DNA of 64,000 nt from the NCBI RefSeq assembly GCF_014218705.1, contig NZ_JABBJF010000026.1, forward strand, positions 1 to 64,000, written 5' to 3'. Origin of the DNA: Kluyvera sichuanensis (GTDB lineage Bacteria > Pseudomonadota > Gammaproteobacteria > Enterobacterales > Enterobacteriaceae). Under the pieces are notes generated by a model, which did not search any database, was not told the DNA's origin, and saw only the letters and a list, made by a program, of their open reading frames with translations. The position numbers and the translations under genes are program-made. This document shows positions 20,807-30,287 of the stretch, in pieces (position 1 is the first letter of the stretch; every line of letters begins with the position of its first letter).

Positions 20807-22090
20807 ATGGCTGATACGAAGGCAAAAATCACTCTATCGGGTGATACTGCTATTGAACTGGATGTGCTAAAAGGCACGCTCGGTCAGGATGTTCTTGATA
20901 TCCGTAGTCTGGGTTCGAAAGGCATTTTTACCTTTGACCCTGGTTTTACCTCTACCGCATCTTGCGAGTCTAAGATTACTTTTATTGATGGCGACGAAGG
21001 GATCTTGCTGCACCGTGGCTTCCCTATCGATCAGCTAGCCACAGAATCTAACTATCTCGAAGTGTGCTACATCCTGCTGTACGGTGAAAAACCGTCCCAG
21101 GCTGAGTTTGACGAGTTCACCACTACCGTGACTCGCCACACCATGATCCACGAGCAGATCACTCGCTTATTCCATGCGTTCCGTCGCGACTCTCACCCAA
21201 TGGCGGTGATGTGCGGTATTACCGGCGCACTGGCAGCGTTCTATCACGACTCCCTGGATGTAAATAACCCGCGTCACCGCGAGATTGCTGCATTCCGCCT
21301 GCTGTCGAAAATGCCGACCATGGCCGCGATGTGCTACAAATATTCCATCGGTCAACCGTTCGTCTATCCACGTAACGACCTCTCCTACGCCGGGAACTTC
21401 CTGCGTATGATGTTTGCGACTCCTTGCGAAGATTACGAAGTGAACCCGGTTCTGGAACGCGCGATGGATCGTATTCTGATCCTGCACGCTGACCACGAGC
21501 AGAACGCGTCCACCTCTACCGTCCGTACCGCTGGCTCTTCTGGTGCTAACCCGTTCGCCTGTATCGCTGCCGGTATCGCTTCTCTGTGGGGGCCAGCACA
21601 CGGTGGCGCCAACGAAGCAGCACTGAAGATGCTGGAAGAGATCAGCTCCGTTGAGCACATCCCTGAGTTCGTGCGTCGTGCGAAAGATAAGAACGACTCT
21701 TTCCGTCTGATGGGCTTCGGCCACCGCGTGTACAAGAACTACGACCCGCGTGCCACCGTGATGCGTGAAACCTGTCACGAAGTGCTGAAAGAGCTGGGTA
21801 CCAAAGATGACCTGCTGGAAGTGGCGATGGAGCTTGAGCACATTGCGCTGAACGACCCGTACTTCATCGAGAAGAAACTGTATCCGAACGTCGATTTCTA
21901 CTCCGGTATCATCCTGAAAGCGATGGGTATTCCATCGTCCATGTTTACCGTTATCTTCGCGATGGCGCGTACCATTGGCTGGATTGCTCACTGGAACGAA
22001 ATGCACACCGACGGCATGAAGATTGCGCGTCCTCGTCAGCTGTACACCGGCTACGAGCAGCGTGATTTCAAATCAGATCTCAAGAAGTAA
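20807..22090 (+). CDS. gltA: Type II citrate synthase
   Basis: GltA condenses acetyl-CoA and oxaloacetate to citrate, the entry step of the TCA cycle. It is the hexameric, NADH-inhibited type. The 427-aa product has catalytic residues H265 ([10 protein letters not shown]), H306 ([13 protein letters not shown]) and D363 (NVDFYSG). A GGAG Shine-Dalgarno stands 8 nt before the ATG. It is monocistronic, ending in a terminator. Confidence 0.99.
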   Translation: MADTKAKITLSGDTAIELDVLKGTLGQDVLDIRSLGSKGIFTFDPGFTSTASCESKITFIDGDEGILLHRGFPIDQLATESNYLEVCYILLYGEKPSQAEFDEFTTTVTRHTMIHEQITRLFHAFRRDSHPMAVMCGITGALAAFYHDSLDVNNPRHREIAAFRLLSKMPTMAAMCYKYSIGQPFVYPRNDLSYAGNFLRMMFATPCEDYEVNPVLERAMDRILILHADHEQNASTSTVRTAGSSGANPFACIAAGIASLWGPAHGGANEAALKMLEEISSVEHIPEFVRRAKDKNDSFRLMGFGHRVYKNYDPRATVMRETCHEVLKELGTKDDLLEVAMELEHIALNDPYFIEKKLYPNVDFYSGIILKAMGIPSSMFTVIFAMARTIGWIAHWNEMHTDGMKIARPRQLYTGYEQRDFKSDLKK

Positions 22091-22107
22091 TCGAGAGTTT
22101 GAAAGTC

Positions 22108-22133
22108 AAAAAGCGCCTGCGGGCGCTTTTTTT
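22108..22133 (+). terminator. gltA terminator
   Basis: The stem AAAGCGCC/GGCGCTTT is followed by T residues and starts 18 nt past the gltA stop. The A-rich left side makes it potentially bidirectional, also serving nei from the other side. Confidence 0.9.
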
Positions 22134-22153
22134 ATGGCTGCGGTGTGGTGATT

Positions 22154-22186
22154 TTCCCGGGGTCGCTGCGCTCACCCGGGCTACAG
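22154..22186. repeat. REP-type palindrome between gltA and nei
   Basis: A single inverted copy of the REP unit (reverse strand GTAGCCCGGGTGAGCG...CCCCGGG) lies in the convergent gltA/nei gap. Confidence 0.8.
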
Positions 22187-22212
22187 CCATGCATCCTGGT
22201 CGTTTTCACAAC

Positions 22213-23004
22213 CTAATGCTGACACCCCGGGCACCAATAAAACGGCCTTGAGGAGAGCATCGTCTTTTCAATCACCCCACCGCAGCGCTCGCACGTTTCG
22301 CCATCGCGATGAAACACCTTGAAGCGAAATAGCGCGCCGTGGTGTTTATTATCATCCACCTGCCCGCGCGTGTTGTAGGAGAGTCGAGGAATATCGAGCA
22401 GCGCATGCGACAGCGCCTCGAGCTGCTGTTCATTGAGCTGCGACGCTTTATGGTTGCCGGTTAAGCCAACCTGCCAGAGGATCTCAACCCGCAGATAGTT
22501 ACCCAGCCCCGCAAGAAACGCCTGATCCAACAGCAAGCCGGAGAACTGGCGGTTGCGAAATTTTGCCGACAGCAGCCGCGTTTTTACCACCTCGGGCGTT
22601 AAGGTCATATCAAGCACGTCTGGCCCAACGCGTAGTAAAAACGGGTGCGTTTTCACCTGCCCTGGCGTCAGCATCTCAATATCGGACGCGCTGTAGAGCA
22701 GAATCGCTTTATCCGCCGTTTGTAATTTAACCCGCAGTACCCGCGTGGTTTCGGGCATCTCCCCGGCGTTAACCACTCGCCACACGCCGTAGAGCTGATT
22801 GTGGCTATAGAGGGTCAGACCACCGGAAAAATGGGTCAGCAGCGCTTTACCGCGCGTTTCAACGTGGGTGACATGCTGGCCGATCAGGGTGGGTGCATAA
22901 GAGGATAATTCGGGGTACGCAAACCAGACCTCGGTCAACGGTTTGCCCTGAATCGCCTTTTCCAGGCTGTCCGCCGCCCGGCGGATCTCTGGACCTTCAG
23001 GCAT
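22213..23004 (-). CDS. nei: Endonuclease VIII, DNA glycosylase/AP lyase
   Basis: Nei removes oxidised pyrimidines in base-excision repair and nicks the abasic site by beta,delta-elimination. The 263-aa product has the usual length. N-terminal [11 protein letters not shown] supplies the catalytic proline and glutamate once Met is removed. A H2TH region follows ([18 protein letters not shown]). The C-terminal zinc finger CERCGG...WCPGCQH is intact. In E. coli nei is followed by abrB; that gene is absent here. Confidence 0.97.
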   Translation of the reverse strand: MPEGPEIRRAADSLEKAIQGKPLTEVWFAYPELSSYAPTLIGQHVTHVETRGKALLTHFSGGLTLYSHNQLYGVWRVVNAGEMPETTRVLRVKLQTADKAILLYSASDIEMLTPGQVKTHPFLLRVGPDVLDMTLTPEVVKTRLLSAKFRNRQFSGLLLDQAFLAGLGNYLRVEILWQVGLTGNHKASQLNEQQLEALSHALLDIPRLSYNTRGQVDDNKHHGALFRFKVFHRDGETCERCGGVIEKTMLSSRPFYWCPGCQH

Positions 23005-23122
23005 AGTGATTGCTCCCTTTCGATCGTCAAGGCAACAATATTATCAATAATACGTTTGGCTCGCACACGGCGTGTCGAATAAAAAGAATGGGTGCATGAG
23101 GATAGCAACAACACCGCAAAGT

Positions 23123-23142
23123 GGCGGGGATGACTCCCCGCC
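23123..23142 (-). other. Hairpin after the hok-like gene
   Basis: GGCGGGGA (23123-23130) pairs with TCCCCGCC (23135-23142) over a 4-nt loop, starting 8 nt past the hok-like stop. It lacks a T-run. It may be part of the stable 3' end typical of hok mRNAs. Confidence 0.45.
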
Positions 23143-23149
23143 GGCGCTC

Positions 23150-23305
23150 TTACTTAACAGATTCGTAAGCTGTGAAGACAGCGAGCTCCGCATGGCCGGT
23201 TCGGAGCCGTACCTCGCAGAGATCTTCCCTTGTGACCAGCACCACCAGAATGGCGGTGATACAGATAACAATCAGGGCGATAACCATCGCCTTTGGCTGC
23301 TTCAT
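23150..23305 (-). CDS. Hok/Gef-family type I toxin, small membrane protein
   Basis: This 51-aa product begins MKQPKAMVIALIVICITAIL and resembles E. coli HokC closely. It has one transmembrane helix (about 8-25), the conserved LCEVR segment with the invariant cysteine at 30, and a C-terminal FTAYES motif. Overexpressed Hok proteins depolarise the inner membrane. AAGGAG stands 8 nt before the ATG. It lies alone between nei and pxpA. The leader shares elements with hok/sok loci. The frame is intact, so the locus may be active; which hok paralogue it is cannot be decided by eye. Confidence 0.88.
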   Translation of the reverse strand: MKQPKAMVIALIVICITAILVVLVTREDLCEVRLRTGHAELAVFTAYESVK

Positions 23306-23364
23306 AGCCTACTTCTCCTTGACCCGAAGGTCGGTAAGAGACTATCTTTATGATGCTGCTTCAT
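23302..23364 (-). CDS. Mok-like leader ORF coupled to the hok-like gene
   Basis: A 20-codon frame (MKQHHKDSLLPTFGSRRSRL) ends in a TGA overlapping the hok ATG as ATGA. In hok/sok systems the toxin is translated only when an overlapping mok frame is read, and antisense Sok blocks mok. Plasmid R1 mok runs through most of hok, while this frame stops at the hok start. Translation is inferred. Confidence 0.55.
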   Translation of the reverse strand: MKQHHKDSLLPTFGSRRSRL

Positions 23365-23394
23365 AATAGATGGCCTCAGATTAATGTTTAACGT

Positions 23395-23475
23395 CCTGCA
23401 AGACGTTGAAAGTTAACTGGGGCTTTTCTCTATCTGCCTTTCGGCTAATGCCTGAGACAAATAGCCTCAAGCACC
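23395..23475 (+). ncRNA. Putative Sok-type antisense RNA region opposite the hok leader
   Basis: On the reverse strand, 23448-23475 reads GGTGCTTGAGGC...CTCAGGCAT, a segment I recall as conserved in chromosomal hok leaders. An antisense RNA overlapping this leader would be expected on the + strand. No promoter was assigned, so the boundaries are approximate. Confidence 0.35.
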
Positions 23476-23562
23476 CGCCGAAAGTGTACTGCAATTTCCG
23501 TCCGTTTCAGCCTTGATGAATTCCGAATTACCGGCGGGTTTGTCGGCACTCACTCAACAACA

Positions 23563-24297
23563 TCATGCCCTTACCTGAATGCCCTGCGCGAGAAATTCGC
23601 GCCGCAGACGGCGAGCAAACGCCAGCGCATGCGCGCCGTCACCGTGCAGGCAGACCGTTTCCGCCGTTACATTGGCCCACTGGCCGTCTACGGTACTCAC
23701 ACGCCCACGCTGCACCATCTCCAGCGTTTGTGCCAGCGCCTGCTCTTCATCGCTAATCAGCGCTCCCGGCTGGCTGCGCGGCACCAGAGCACCGTCAGAC
23801 TGATAGCCCCGGTCAGCAAACACTTCCTGACGCGTGGCGAGTCCGTGGCGCGATCCGGCGCGAATCAGCTCACTTCCTGCCAGGCCGACCAGAATCAGCG
23901 TCGGATTCACCGCAAACACCGCCTTAGCAATAGCATCCGCTAATGCCGGGTCTTTGGCGGCCTGGTTATAGAGCATGCCGTGCGGCTTCACGTGATGCAG
24001 TACACCGCCTTCAGCCTGGACTATCGCCGACAGGGCGCCAATTTGGTACAGCGTCTGGGCGTAGACCGTTTCCGGCGGCAACTGCATCGCGGTGCGGCCA
24101 AAATTATCCCGGTCGGGGAAGCTCGGATGCGCCCCCACGGCCACGCCATTTTGCAGCGCCGCGCGCGCGCAGGTCAGCATCATCCCGGCATCGCCTGCAT
24201 GAAAGCCGCAGGCGATGTTGGCCGAGGAGACCAGCGTCAGCAGTTCAGCATCGCTGGCCGCGCCTTCGCCAAGGTCGGCGTTGAGATCAATCATCAT
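23563..24297 (-). CDS. pxpA: 5-oxoprolinase subunit A (LamB/YcsF family)
   Basis: PxpA with PxpB and PxpC hydrolyses 5-oxoproline to glutamate with ATP. The 244-aa product has the family N-terminus [10 protein letters not shown] and conserved [12 protein letters not shown] and [10 protein letters not shown]. Three ATGs lie in a row; 24297 is chosen because it aligns with E. coli MKIDLNADL and gives the same length. The start overlaps the pxpC end by 11 nt. It is the last gene of the ybgI-pxpB-pxpC-pxpA operon. Confidence 0.95.
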   Translation of the reverse strand: MMIDLNADLGEGAASDAELLTLVSSANIACGFHAGDAGMMLTCARAALQNGVAVGAHPSFPDRDNFGRTAMQLPPETVYAQTLYQIGALSAIVQAEGGVLHHVKPHGMLYNQAAKDPALADAIAKAVFAVNPTLILVGLAGSELIRAGSRHGLATRQEVFADRGYQSDGALVPRSQPGALISDEEQALAQTLEMVQRGRVSTVDGQWANVTAETVCLHGDGAHALAFARRLRREFLAQGIQVRA

Positions 24298-25219
24298 CAT
24301 TAAGCCGCCAGGTGAGCTGTTCCAGATAGCGCTGCTGGTCATGACGCGCTTTGAGCGCCTCTTCCAGCGTACAGCGAATGAAGTGAATGGGCTGCCCGAG
24401 GGGAATTTGCGCCAGCTGGAACATATCCGCCTCAATAATACAGGCAATACGCGGATAACCACCGGTGGTCTGGGCATCGTTCATCAGCACGATAGGCTGA
24501 CCGTTATGCGGCACCTGCACCACGCCGGGCACCAGACCATGAGACACCAGCTCACGGGCGTTATCACGCACCAGCGGTTGCCCTTTCAGGCGGTAACCCA
24601 TCCGGTTGCTCTGCGGGCTTAAGTGCCACGGCGAGCGCCAGAAGGTCTCCTGCGAGGTCGTATCAAATTCGTGATACTCCGGCCCCGGCAAAGCGCGAAT
24701 ACGGTTGCTGGCGATAAGCGGTTTAACGCCACGCGGCTCGCGGAACGTACGCACGGGCTTCCCCAGCGGCAGCACGTCGCCATCCTGCAGACGACGGCCT
24801 TCAAAGCCGCCTATGCCAACGTTAAGATCGGTACTGCGCGAACCCATCACGGCAGGAACATCAATGCCTCCCGCCAGCGCCAGATAGCTGCGAATACCGT
24901 GCTGCGGGCGCTTGAGCGTGAGCGTCTGGCCGGTTTTAGCCCAGTGTCGCCAGCCGCTCCATACCGCCTCACCGTCCAGCGTCGCTTCGCAGCCCGCGCC
25001 CGTCAGCGCAAACCAGCCGTCGCGGGCAAAGGTAAACGTCGCCATACCGAGGGTTATCTCCAGCGCAGCGGCGTTGGCATCGTTGCCCACCAGCAGGTTG
25101 GCGGTCATCAGCGCCGGTTTATCCAGCGCCCCGCAGCGGCTCACGCCGAACTGCCGTAGCCCATCGCGCCCCGCGTCCTGCACCGAGGTATACATGCCTG
25201 CACGAATCACCTTCAGCAT
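24287..25219 (-). CDS. pxpC: 5-oxoprolinase subunit C (biotin-dependent carboxyltransferase-like)
   Basis: The 310-aa product has the same length as E. coli PxpC. KipA/AHS2-family motifs are evident: [14 protein letters not shown] near the N-terminus, [19 protein letters not shown] in the middle and [18 protein letters not shown] near residue 250. It overlaps pxpB by 7 nt and pxpA by 11 nt, so the three subunits are translated together. Confidence 0.95.
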   Translation of the reverse strand: MLKVIRAGMYTSVQDAGRDGLRQFGVSRCGALDKPALMTANLLVGNDANAAALEITLGMATFTFARDGWFALTGAGCEATLDGEAVWSGWRHWAKTGQTLTLKRPQHGIRSYLALAGGIDVPAVMGSRSTDLNVGIGGFEGRRLQDGDVLPLGKPVRTFREPRGVKPLIASNRIRALPGPEYHEFDTTSQETFWRSPWHLSPQSNRMGYRLKGQPLVRDNARELVSHGLVPGVVQVPHNGQPIVLMNDAQTTGGYPRIACIIEADMFQLAQIPLGQPIHFIRCTLEEALKARHDQQRYLEQLTWRLNDDD

Positions 25220-25869
25220 ATGCCCTCCTTTTGCGGCACGAAGCGCACCGTGTCTCCGGGGCGCAGTAATATCGGCTCTTCACGATTGGGCGAGAACAGC
25301 GGCAGCGACGTGCGGCCAATCAGCTGCCAGCCGCCCGGCGTGGACAACGGATAAATACCGGTTTGCTGGCCGCCAATGCCCACCGAGCCGGCAGGCACTT
25401 TCAAACGCGGCTCCGCGCGGCGCGGCATGGCCAGCGAAGCTGGCAGCCCGCCAAGGTAGGGAAAGCCCGGCTGGAAGCCGAGGAACCACACCACGTAGTC
25501 CACCGACGCATGCAGCTCCACCACCTGCTTCGGGGTAAAGCCGCTAAGGCGGGCGACCTCGGTCAGATCCGGCCCCTGTTCACCGCCATAAATAACGGGA
25601 ATATCGATCGCACGGGAATCCGGCTCCAGAGCTTCACTCTCTTCCCACCAGCGCTGGAGCCGTTCAATAGCATCCAGCGCCAGAGTCTGCGGATCGGTTA
25701 ATGTCACCGTGATATTATTCATACCAGGAATGACGTCTACCACGTCCGGTAATGTCGCCACTCGCTGGGCCAAACGCCATACCCGCTTTTGCGCCGCCAG
25801 CGTCACCGGCGGCTCCAGCTCCAGTACGACAGCCGTTTCACCTAACAGATAACAACGCGCTCGCTGCAC
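25213..25869 (-). CDS. pxpB: 5-oxoprolinase subunit B (KipI/AHS1 family)
   Basis: The 218-aa product has conserved [18 protein letters not shown], the strongly conserved [15 protein letters not shown] and the [11 protein letters not shown] segment. Bacillus KipI relatives inhibit a sporulation kinase, but the pxpBCA arrangement indicates the oxoprolinase role here. It lies 15 nt after ybgI. Confidence 0.95.
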   Translation of the reverse strand: MQRARCYLLGETAVVLELEPPVTLAAQKRVWRLAQRVATLPDVVDVIPGMNNITVTLTDPQTLALDAIERLQRWWEESEALEPDSRAIDIPVIYGGEQGPDLTEVARLSGFTPKQVVELHASVDYVVWFLGFQPGFPYLGGLPASLAMPRRAEPRLKVPAGSVGIGGQQTGIYPLSTPGGWQLIGRTSLPLFSPNREEPILLRPGDTVRFVPQKEGIC

Positions 25870-25884
25870 TTTATTCCCTCATCA

Positions 25885-26628
25885 TCAGGCCGGATTGGGG
25901 ATGTCCACAAAGGTCACATCCAGATCGGTCGTTTCGGTGAGCCACTCGCTCAGCGCGCGAATACCACCGCGTTCCGTGGCGTGGTGGCCCGCTGCATAAA
26001 AGTGTAGCCCCTGCTCGCGGGCGGAATGAATGGTCTGCTCTGAAACCTCACCGGTAATAAACGCATCAACGCCAAAGCGTGCCGCGCTGTCGATAAAGCC
26101 CTGACCGCCGCCGGTACACCAGGCCACGCGCGAGACTTTATCCGGCCCGGTATCCCCGCTCCACAGCGGTTTACGCCCCAGTCGAGCTTCAATCCATGAG
26201 GCCAGTTCCAGCCCCGATACCGGCATCGAGAGTTCGCCCCACGGCACCAGTGGTTCGATCTCACCCATCACGTTGATACCGAGCAGCTGCGCCAGCTGTA
26301 CGTTGTTACCCAGCTCCGGGTGCGCATCCAGCGGCAGGTGCCAGCCATACAGGTTGATGTCGTTCTCCAGCAGCGCTTTCAGACGATTGCGCTTCATGCC
26401 GCGGATGACCGGCGACTCCCCTTTCCAGAAGTAACCGTGGTGCACAATCACCGCATCCGCCTGCTGGCGCACGGCTTCGTCAATCAGCGCCTGGCTGGCG
26501 GTCACGCCAGTCACAATCTTCTGTACCATTTCACGCCCTTCGACCTGCAGGCCGTTAGGGGCGTAATCGCTGAAGGCGGCGCTGTTGAGTTTTTCATTAA
26601 TCAGTTGTTCTAGTTCGGTATTTTTCAT
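25885..26628 (-). CDS. ybgI: NIF3-like dinuclear metal-binding protein YbgI
   Basis: YbgI is a toroidal hexamer of the NIF3/DUF34 family, often annotated as GTP cyclohydrolase 1 type 2 homologue; its in vivo role is unsettled. The chosen ATG gives 247 aa, as in E. coli; another ATG is adjacent and an in-frame start exists 5 codons upstream. Metal-binding motifs VIVHHGYFW and YAAGHHATERGG are intact. It probably heads the operon with pxpBCA. Confidence 0.93.
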   Translation of the reverse strand: MKNTELEQLINEKLNSAAFSDYAPNGLQVEGREMVQKIVTGVTASQALIDEAVRQQADAVIVHHGYFWKGESPVIRGMKRNRLKALLENDINLYGWHLPLDAHPELGNNVQLAQLLGINVMGEIEPLVPWGELSMPVSGLELASWIEARLGRKPLWSGDTGPDKVSRVAWCTGGGQGFIDSAARFGVDAFITGEVSEQTIHSAREQGLHFYAAGHHATERGGIRALSEWLTETTDLDVTFVDIPNPA

Positions 26629-26909
26629 CATCGCTCTCTTCAATATTGATGCCTTACTACAGGATAAAATAGCGTCACTGACGCATTACGTCGATACACA
26701 ATTCGTTAACCTTCACCTGATACCGCTTAACTACGCGCAATAAATGCTTAAGTAACACGATTTGTCTGTTTTTGTGTGACCGAAATCATGTATATTTATG
26801 CAACCATACCGCATATTACAAAGATAATACGATTCTCTTCGTATTATTACATAAATGAAACAAAGCCTTGCGTAGCGTGATGTTGCCGGGTTTCGAGGTC
26901 AAATGTGCA
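26629..26909. promoter_or_regulatory. Divergent ybgI / dtpD intergenic region
   Basis: About 280 nt of AT-rich sequence separate two divergent genes and must hold both promoters. Nothing sharper than AT-rich stretches around 26755-26860 was identified. No RNA gene or repeat was seen. Confidence 0.5.
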
Positions 26910-28391
26910 ATGAATAAATCACAATCGCAGCCAAAGGCAATTTACTACGTCGTCGCGCTGCAAATTTGGGAATACTTTAGTTTCTATGGCATGCGCGCGC
27001 TGCTGATCCTGTATCTCACCAATCAACTGAAATACAACGACACCCACGCTTACGAGCTGTTTAGCGCTTACTGTTCATTAGTTTATGTGACGCCAATCCT
27101 CGGTGGCTACCTGGCGGATAAAGTCCTCGGCAACCGCATGGCCGTCATGCTGGGCGCGCTGCTGATGGTTATCGGCCATATGGTGCTCGGGGCCAGCGAA
27201 GTGGCGCCGATGTTCCTGTACCTGTCGCTGGCGATTATCGTCTGCGGCTACGGGCTGTTTAAATCGAACATCAGCTGCCTGCTGGGCGAGCTCTATGAAC
27301 CTACCGACCCACGTCGCGATGGCGGCTTCTCGCTGCTTTACGCGGCAGGTAACGTCGGCTCCATCGTCGCTCCTATCGCCTGTGGTTTCGCCCAGGAACA
27401 GTATAGCTGGGCAATGGGCTTCACCCTCGCCGCAGTAGGCATGCTCGCCGGTCTGGTTATCTTTATCAGCGGCCGTCGCCACTTTGCCCACACCGCTGGT
27501 GTGAACAAAGAAGTGCTGTGCGCGAAGAAATTCCTGCTGCCGAACTGGGGCTGGCTGCTGGTTCTGCTGGTCGTTGCACCGCTGTTTATCACCGTACTGT
27601 TCTGGAAAGAGTGGTCGGTCTATGCGCTGATTGTCGCGTCTATCATCGGCCTGGTGGTGCTGGCAAAAATTTATCGTCGTGCAGAAACTGCCGAGCAGCG
27701 TAAAGACCTGCGTCTGATTGTTGTGCTGACCTTCTTCAGCCTGCTGTTCTGGGCGTTTGCTCAGCAGGGTGGCAGCTCCATCAGCCTCTATATCGACCGT
27801 TTCGTTAACCGTAACGTGCTGGGCTATGAAGTGCCGACCGCGATGTTCCAGTCGGTAAACGCCTTTGCCGTGATGCTGTGCGGGATCGTGCTGGCCTGGC
27901 TGATTAAAGAGAAAGTGACCAACAACCGCGATCTGCGCCTGTGGGGCAAATACGCGCTGGGCCTTGGCCTGATGAGCGCAGGTTTCTGCATTCTGACCCT
28001 GAGCGCACGTCTGTCCGCAAGCTACGGTCACTCCTCCATGCCGCTGATGCTGCTGGGGCTGTCGGTGATGGGCTTTGCCGAGCTGTTTATCGACCCGGTG
28101 GCGATGTCGCAGATCACCCGCATCCAGATCCCGGGTGTGACCGGCGTGCTGACCGGCATCTATATGCTGCTCTCCGGCGCGGTGGCAAACTACGTGGCGG
28201 GAATTATTGCCGACCAGACCTCTCAAGGTTCGTTCGACTCTGCGGGCGCGGTGGATTACTCCATCAACGCCTACATTGATGTGTTCAGCGAAATCACCTG
28301 GGGCGCGCTGGCCTGTGTCGCCGTGGTGCTGGTTATCTGGCTGTACCATTCGATGAAAGTTCGCTCCCGCCGCCTGGCAGCCGAAGCGTAA
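26910..28391 (+). CDS. dtpD: Dipeptide/proton symporter DtpD (POT family)
   Basis: DtpD is an inner-membrane proton-coupled oligopeptide transporter. The start at 26910 ([15 protein letters not shown]) gives 493 aa, the E. coli length. About 14 transmembrane helices are evident. POT signature residues are present: [18 protein letters not shown] in helix 1 (the ExxERF region, with the variant seen in DtpD) and [14 protein letters not shown]. It is likely monocistronic, ending in a REP pair that abuts phrB. Confidence 0.95.
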   Translation: MNKSQSQPKAIYYVVALQIWEYFSFYGMRALLILYLTNQLKYNDTHAYELFSAYCSLVYVTPILGGYLADKVLGNRMAVMLGALLMVIGHMVLGASEVAPMFLYLSLAIIVCGYGLFKSNISCLLGELYEPTDPRRDGGFSLLYAAGNVGSIVAPIACGFAQEQYSWAMGFTLAAVGMLAGLVIFISGRRHFAHTAGVNKEVLCAKKFLLPNWGWLLVLLVVAPLFITVLFWKEWSVYALIVASIIGLVVLAKIYRRAETAEQRKDLRLIVVLTFFSLLFWAFAQQGGSSISLYIDRFVNRNVLGYEVPTAMFQSVNAFAVMLCGIVLAWLIKEKVTNNRDLRLWGKYALGLGLMSAGFCILTLSARLSASYGHSSMPLMLLGLSVMGFAELFIDPVAMSQITRIQIPGVTGVLTGIYMLLSGAVANYVAGIIADQTSQGSFDSAGAVDYSINAYIDVFSEITWGALACVAVVLVIWLYHSMKVRSRRLAAEA

Positions 28392-28400
28392 CCCCATCCT

Positions 28401-28470
28401 GTAGCCCGGACGAGGCGTGTAAACGCCGACGCCGGGGATTCCCCGGCGTCACGTCGTTCGGCCGGGCTAC
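28401..28470. repeat. Inverted REP pair between dtpD and phrB
   Basis: A direct copy (28401-28437) and an inverted copy (about 28441-28470) of the GTAGCCCGG...GCCGGGG unit form a long cruciform-capable palindrome in the convergent dtpD/phrB gap. The inverted copy contains the phrB stop codon (28467-28469). Confidence 0.9.
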
Positions 28471-29885
28471 TGAAGATGCTTCGCCGCTTCATAGGCAGCA
28501 AGCGTCGCTACCCTCGCCTCAGCGTGATCGACAATCGGTCGCGGATAGTGAATCTCAACGCCCTGCTTTTCCGCCCACGCCCACGGCTGGTGAATCGCCT
28601 TATCCGGCACCTCGGCTAACTCCGGTAACCACTCACGGATAAACGCCCCACGCTTATCAAAGCGCTCGCCCTGGGTAGTGGGATTGAAGATACGAAAATA
28701 GGGCGCCGCGTCCGTTCCGGTTGAGGCCGCCCACTGCCAGCCACCGTTGTTAGCCGCCAGACAGCCGTCCACCAGCTGCGACATAAAGTAGCGTTCACCC
28801 TGCCGCCAGTCGATCAACAAATCTTTGACCAGGAAGCTGGCGACAATCATCCGCAGCCGATTATGCATCCAGCCCGTTGCATTAAGCTGCCGCATTGCCG
28901 CATCAACAATCGGGTAGCCGGTACGCCCCTCCTGCCAGGCGATAAGCGCGTCTGACGGCTCGCGCCAGCGCACGCGATCGGTCCAGCCAATAAACGGACG
29001 ATGCTTGCAAAGCCGAGGGAAGTTGGTCATCAGGTGACGATAAAACTCGCGCCAGATAAGTTCGTTCAGCCAGACGCTGCCCGCACCGCCGTTCAGCGCC
29101 TCTGGCTGTTCTGCCAGAAGTCGGTACAGGCACTGACGTGGCGAAAGCACACCGACAGCGAGGCAGGCCGACAGGCGGCTGGTGCCTTCAATTGATGGGA
29201 AATCACGCTGAGCCTCGTATTCACCCGCGCCTTCCTGACAAAAACGACGCAGCTGGCCAATCGCCGTCTTTTCGTCAGGCGGGAACAGCGCCGGGTCAAA
29301 CGACTGTTGGGGATAGTGAAAATGGAGTGTTGCAGCATCGGCCACCGCCGGAGCAGACCGCACCTCGGGGGCCCGCACGCATTCGGGCATGTGCTCTTTT
29401 AAGCGCCGCAGCCAGGCGTTTTTATACGGTGTGAAAACTTTATACATTTCGTGATTGCCGGTCATCACCGCACCGGGCGGCAGGATCACGCTATCATCAA
29501 AGCCCTGACACACCGTGTCGGTCAGCGCTCGCTCTACGGCGGCGTCACGCTGACGCTCATTGAATTCGTATTGGTAGTTATAAAAAAGCTGCGTGACCTG
29601 GTGCTGCTGGCACACCGTTTTGACGACCTCGACGCTGGCGGCAAAGTCGGCCACCTCATGGAATATCAGCGGGATATTTTTCTCTGCCAGCGAGCGGCGC
29701 AGCGCGTTCAACTGCGCGGCAATATAGGCGGCCTGGCGTGGTGCCATACTGTGCGTAGCCCACTGTTCTGGAGTGGCGATAAACAATGCCAGCACCTGCG
29801 CATTGGGATCGCGGCAGGCGGCGGCAAGGGCAAAATTGTCGTGCAGTCGGAGATCGGCGCGAAACCAGACCAGATGGGTAAACAT
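28467..29885 (-). CDS. phrB: Deoxyribodipyrimidine photolyase (CPD photolyase)
   Basis: PhrB repairs cyclobutane pyrimidine dimers using blue light, FAD and an antenna pterin. The 472-aa product starts MFTHLVWFRADLRLHDN. ATG 29885 is chosen because AGGA lies 5 nt away and length matches E. coli; an ATG 6 nt upstream abuts the AGGA. FAD-binding motifs ELIWREFYRHLM, GYPIVDAAMRQL, TGWMHNRLRM and NNGGWQWAASTGTDA are intact. The C-terminus (AAKHLQ) ends within a REP element. E. coli ybgA, normally just upstream, is absent. Confidence 0.96.
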   Translation of the reverse strand: MFTHLVWFRADLRLHDNFALAAACRDPNAQVLALFIATPEQWATHSMAPRQAAYIAAQLNALRRSLAEKNIPLIFHEVADFAASVEVVKTVCQQHQVTQLFYNYQYEFNERQRDAAVERALTDTVCQGFDDSVILPPGAVMTGNHEMYKVFTPYKNAWLRRLKEHMPECVRAPEVRSAPAVADAATLHFHYPQQSFDPALFPPDEKTAIGQLRRFCQEGAGEYEAQRDFPSIEGTSRLSACLAVGVLSPRQCLYRLLAEQPEALNGGAGSVWLNELIWREFYRHLMTNFPRLCKHRPFIGWTDRVRWREPSDALIAWQEGRTGYPIVDAAMRQLNATGWMHNRLRMIVASFLVKDLLIDWRQGERYFMSQLVDGCLAANNGGWQWAASTGTDAAPYFRIFNPTTQGERFDKRGAFIREWLPELAEVPDKAIHQPWAWAEKQGVEIHYPRPIVDHAEARVATLAAYEAAKHLQ

Positions 29886-29959
29886 AAACATCCTGAATGT
29901 ATTCAACGAATACTTTCATCTTACACCAAATGTCAGGAGGACAAATGCGGGTCGTTGTG

Positions 29960-29999
29960 CCCTCCCGGAGTCGGCGCATTCGCGCCTCGTCCGGGCTAC
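29960..29999. repeat. REP unit between phrB and ybfA, first copy
   Basis: An inverted REP copy (reverse strand GTAGCCCGGACGAGGCGCG...) lies upstream of phrB. A second, direct copy lies at 30038-30067. Confidence 0.8.
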
Positions 30000-30007
30000 C
30001 TGAAAAC

Positions 30008-30036
30008 AAAAAAGCCGCCCTGGTAAGGACGGCTTT
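30008..30036 (-). terminator. ybfA terminator
   Basis: Reading leftward, the stem AAAGCCGTCC/GGGCGGCTTT is followed by a run of T (30008-30013 as A on the + strand). It lies between two REP copies, about 45 nt past the ybfA stop. Confidence 0.8.
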
Positions 30037-30037
30037 G

Positions 30038-30067
30038 TAGCCCGGCCAAGCGCAGCGCCGCCGGGAA
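30038..30067. repeat. REP unit between phrB and ybfA, second copy
   Basis: A direct GTAGCCCGGCCAAGCG...GCCGCCGGGA unit faces the inverted copy at 29960-29999. A terminator is embedded between them. Confidence 0.8.
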
Positions 30068-30080
30068 TGGCACGACACTA

Positions 30081-30287
30081 TCAATAGAAGTCGCAGGCGG
30101 CCTCTTCAGCCTGTGCCATCCATACCGGCTTATCGCTGGTCTTCGACCATACGCGGTGCAGGTAGCTGTAGAAGCGGGCACGGTCTTTCCAGAACAGCAT
30201 CACCGGTAATGCGACGATCCCCGCCACCACGGCGAAAGTACGACGTAACAATACGATGTGTGCAGGATATTTTCTATACAGGTCCAT
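30081..30287 (-). CDS. ybfA: Small inner-membrane protein YbfA
   Basis: The 68-aa product has one hydrophobic segment (about 13-31) and the conserved tail [26 protein letters not shown], nearly identical to E. coli YbfA. Its function is not established. It is divergent from kdpFABC, and a KdpE link in E. coli is reported from memory. GGGGAGA precedes the ATG. Confidence 0.93.
   Translation of the reverse strand: MDLYRKYPAHIVLLRRTFAVVAGIVALPVMLFWKDRARFYSYLHRVWSKTSDKPVWMAQAEEAACDFY

Noticed and set aside
23044-23366. Overlapping + and - frames of 64-93 aa around the hok-like gene
   Set aside because: They are other-frame readings of the hok leader and coding region. The 51-aa Hok frame explains the conservation.
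27078-28397. 439-aa reverse frame opposite dtpD
   Set aside because: Antisense shadow of a 493-aa transporter; composition is Gln/His-rich with no motifs.
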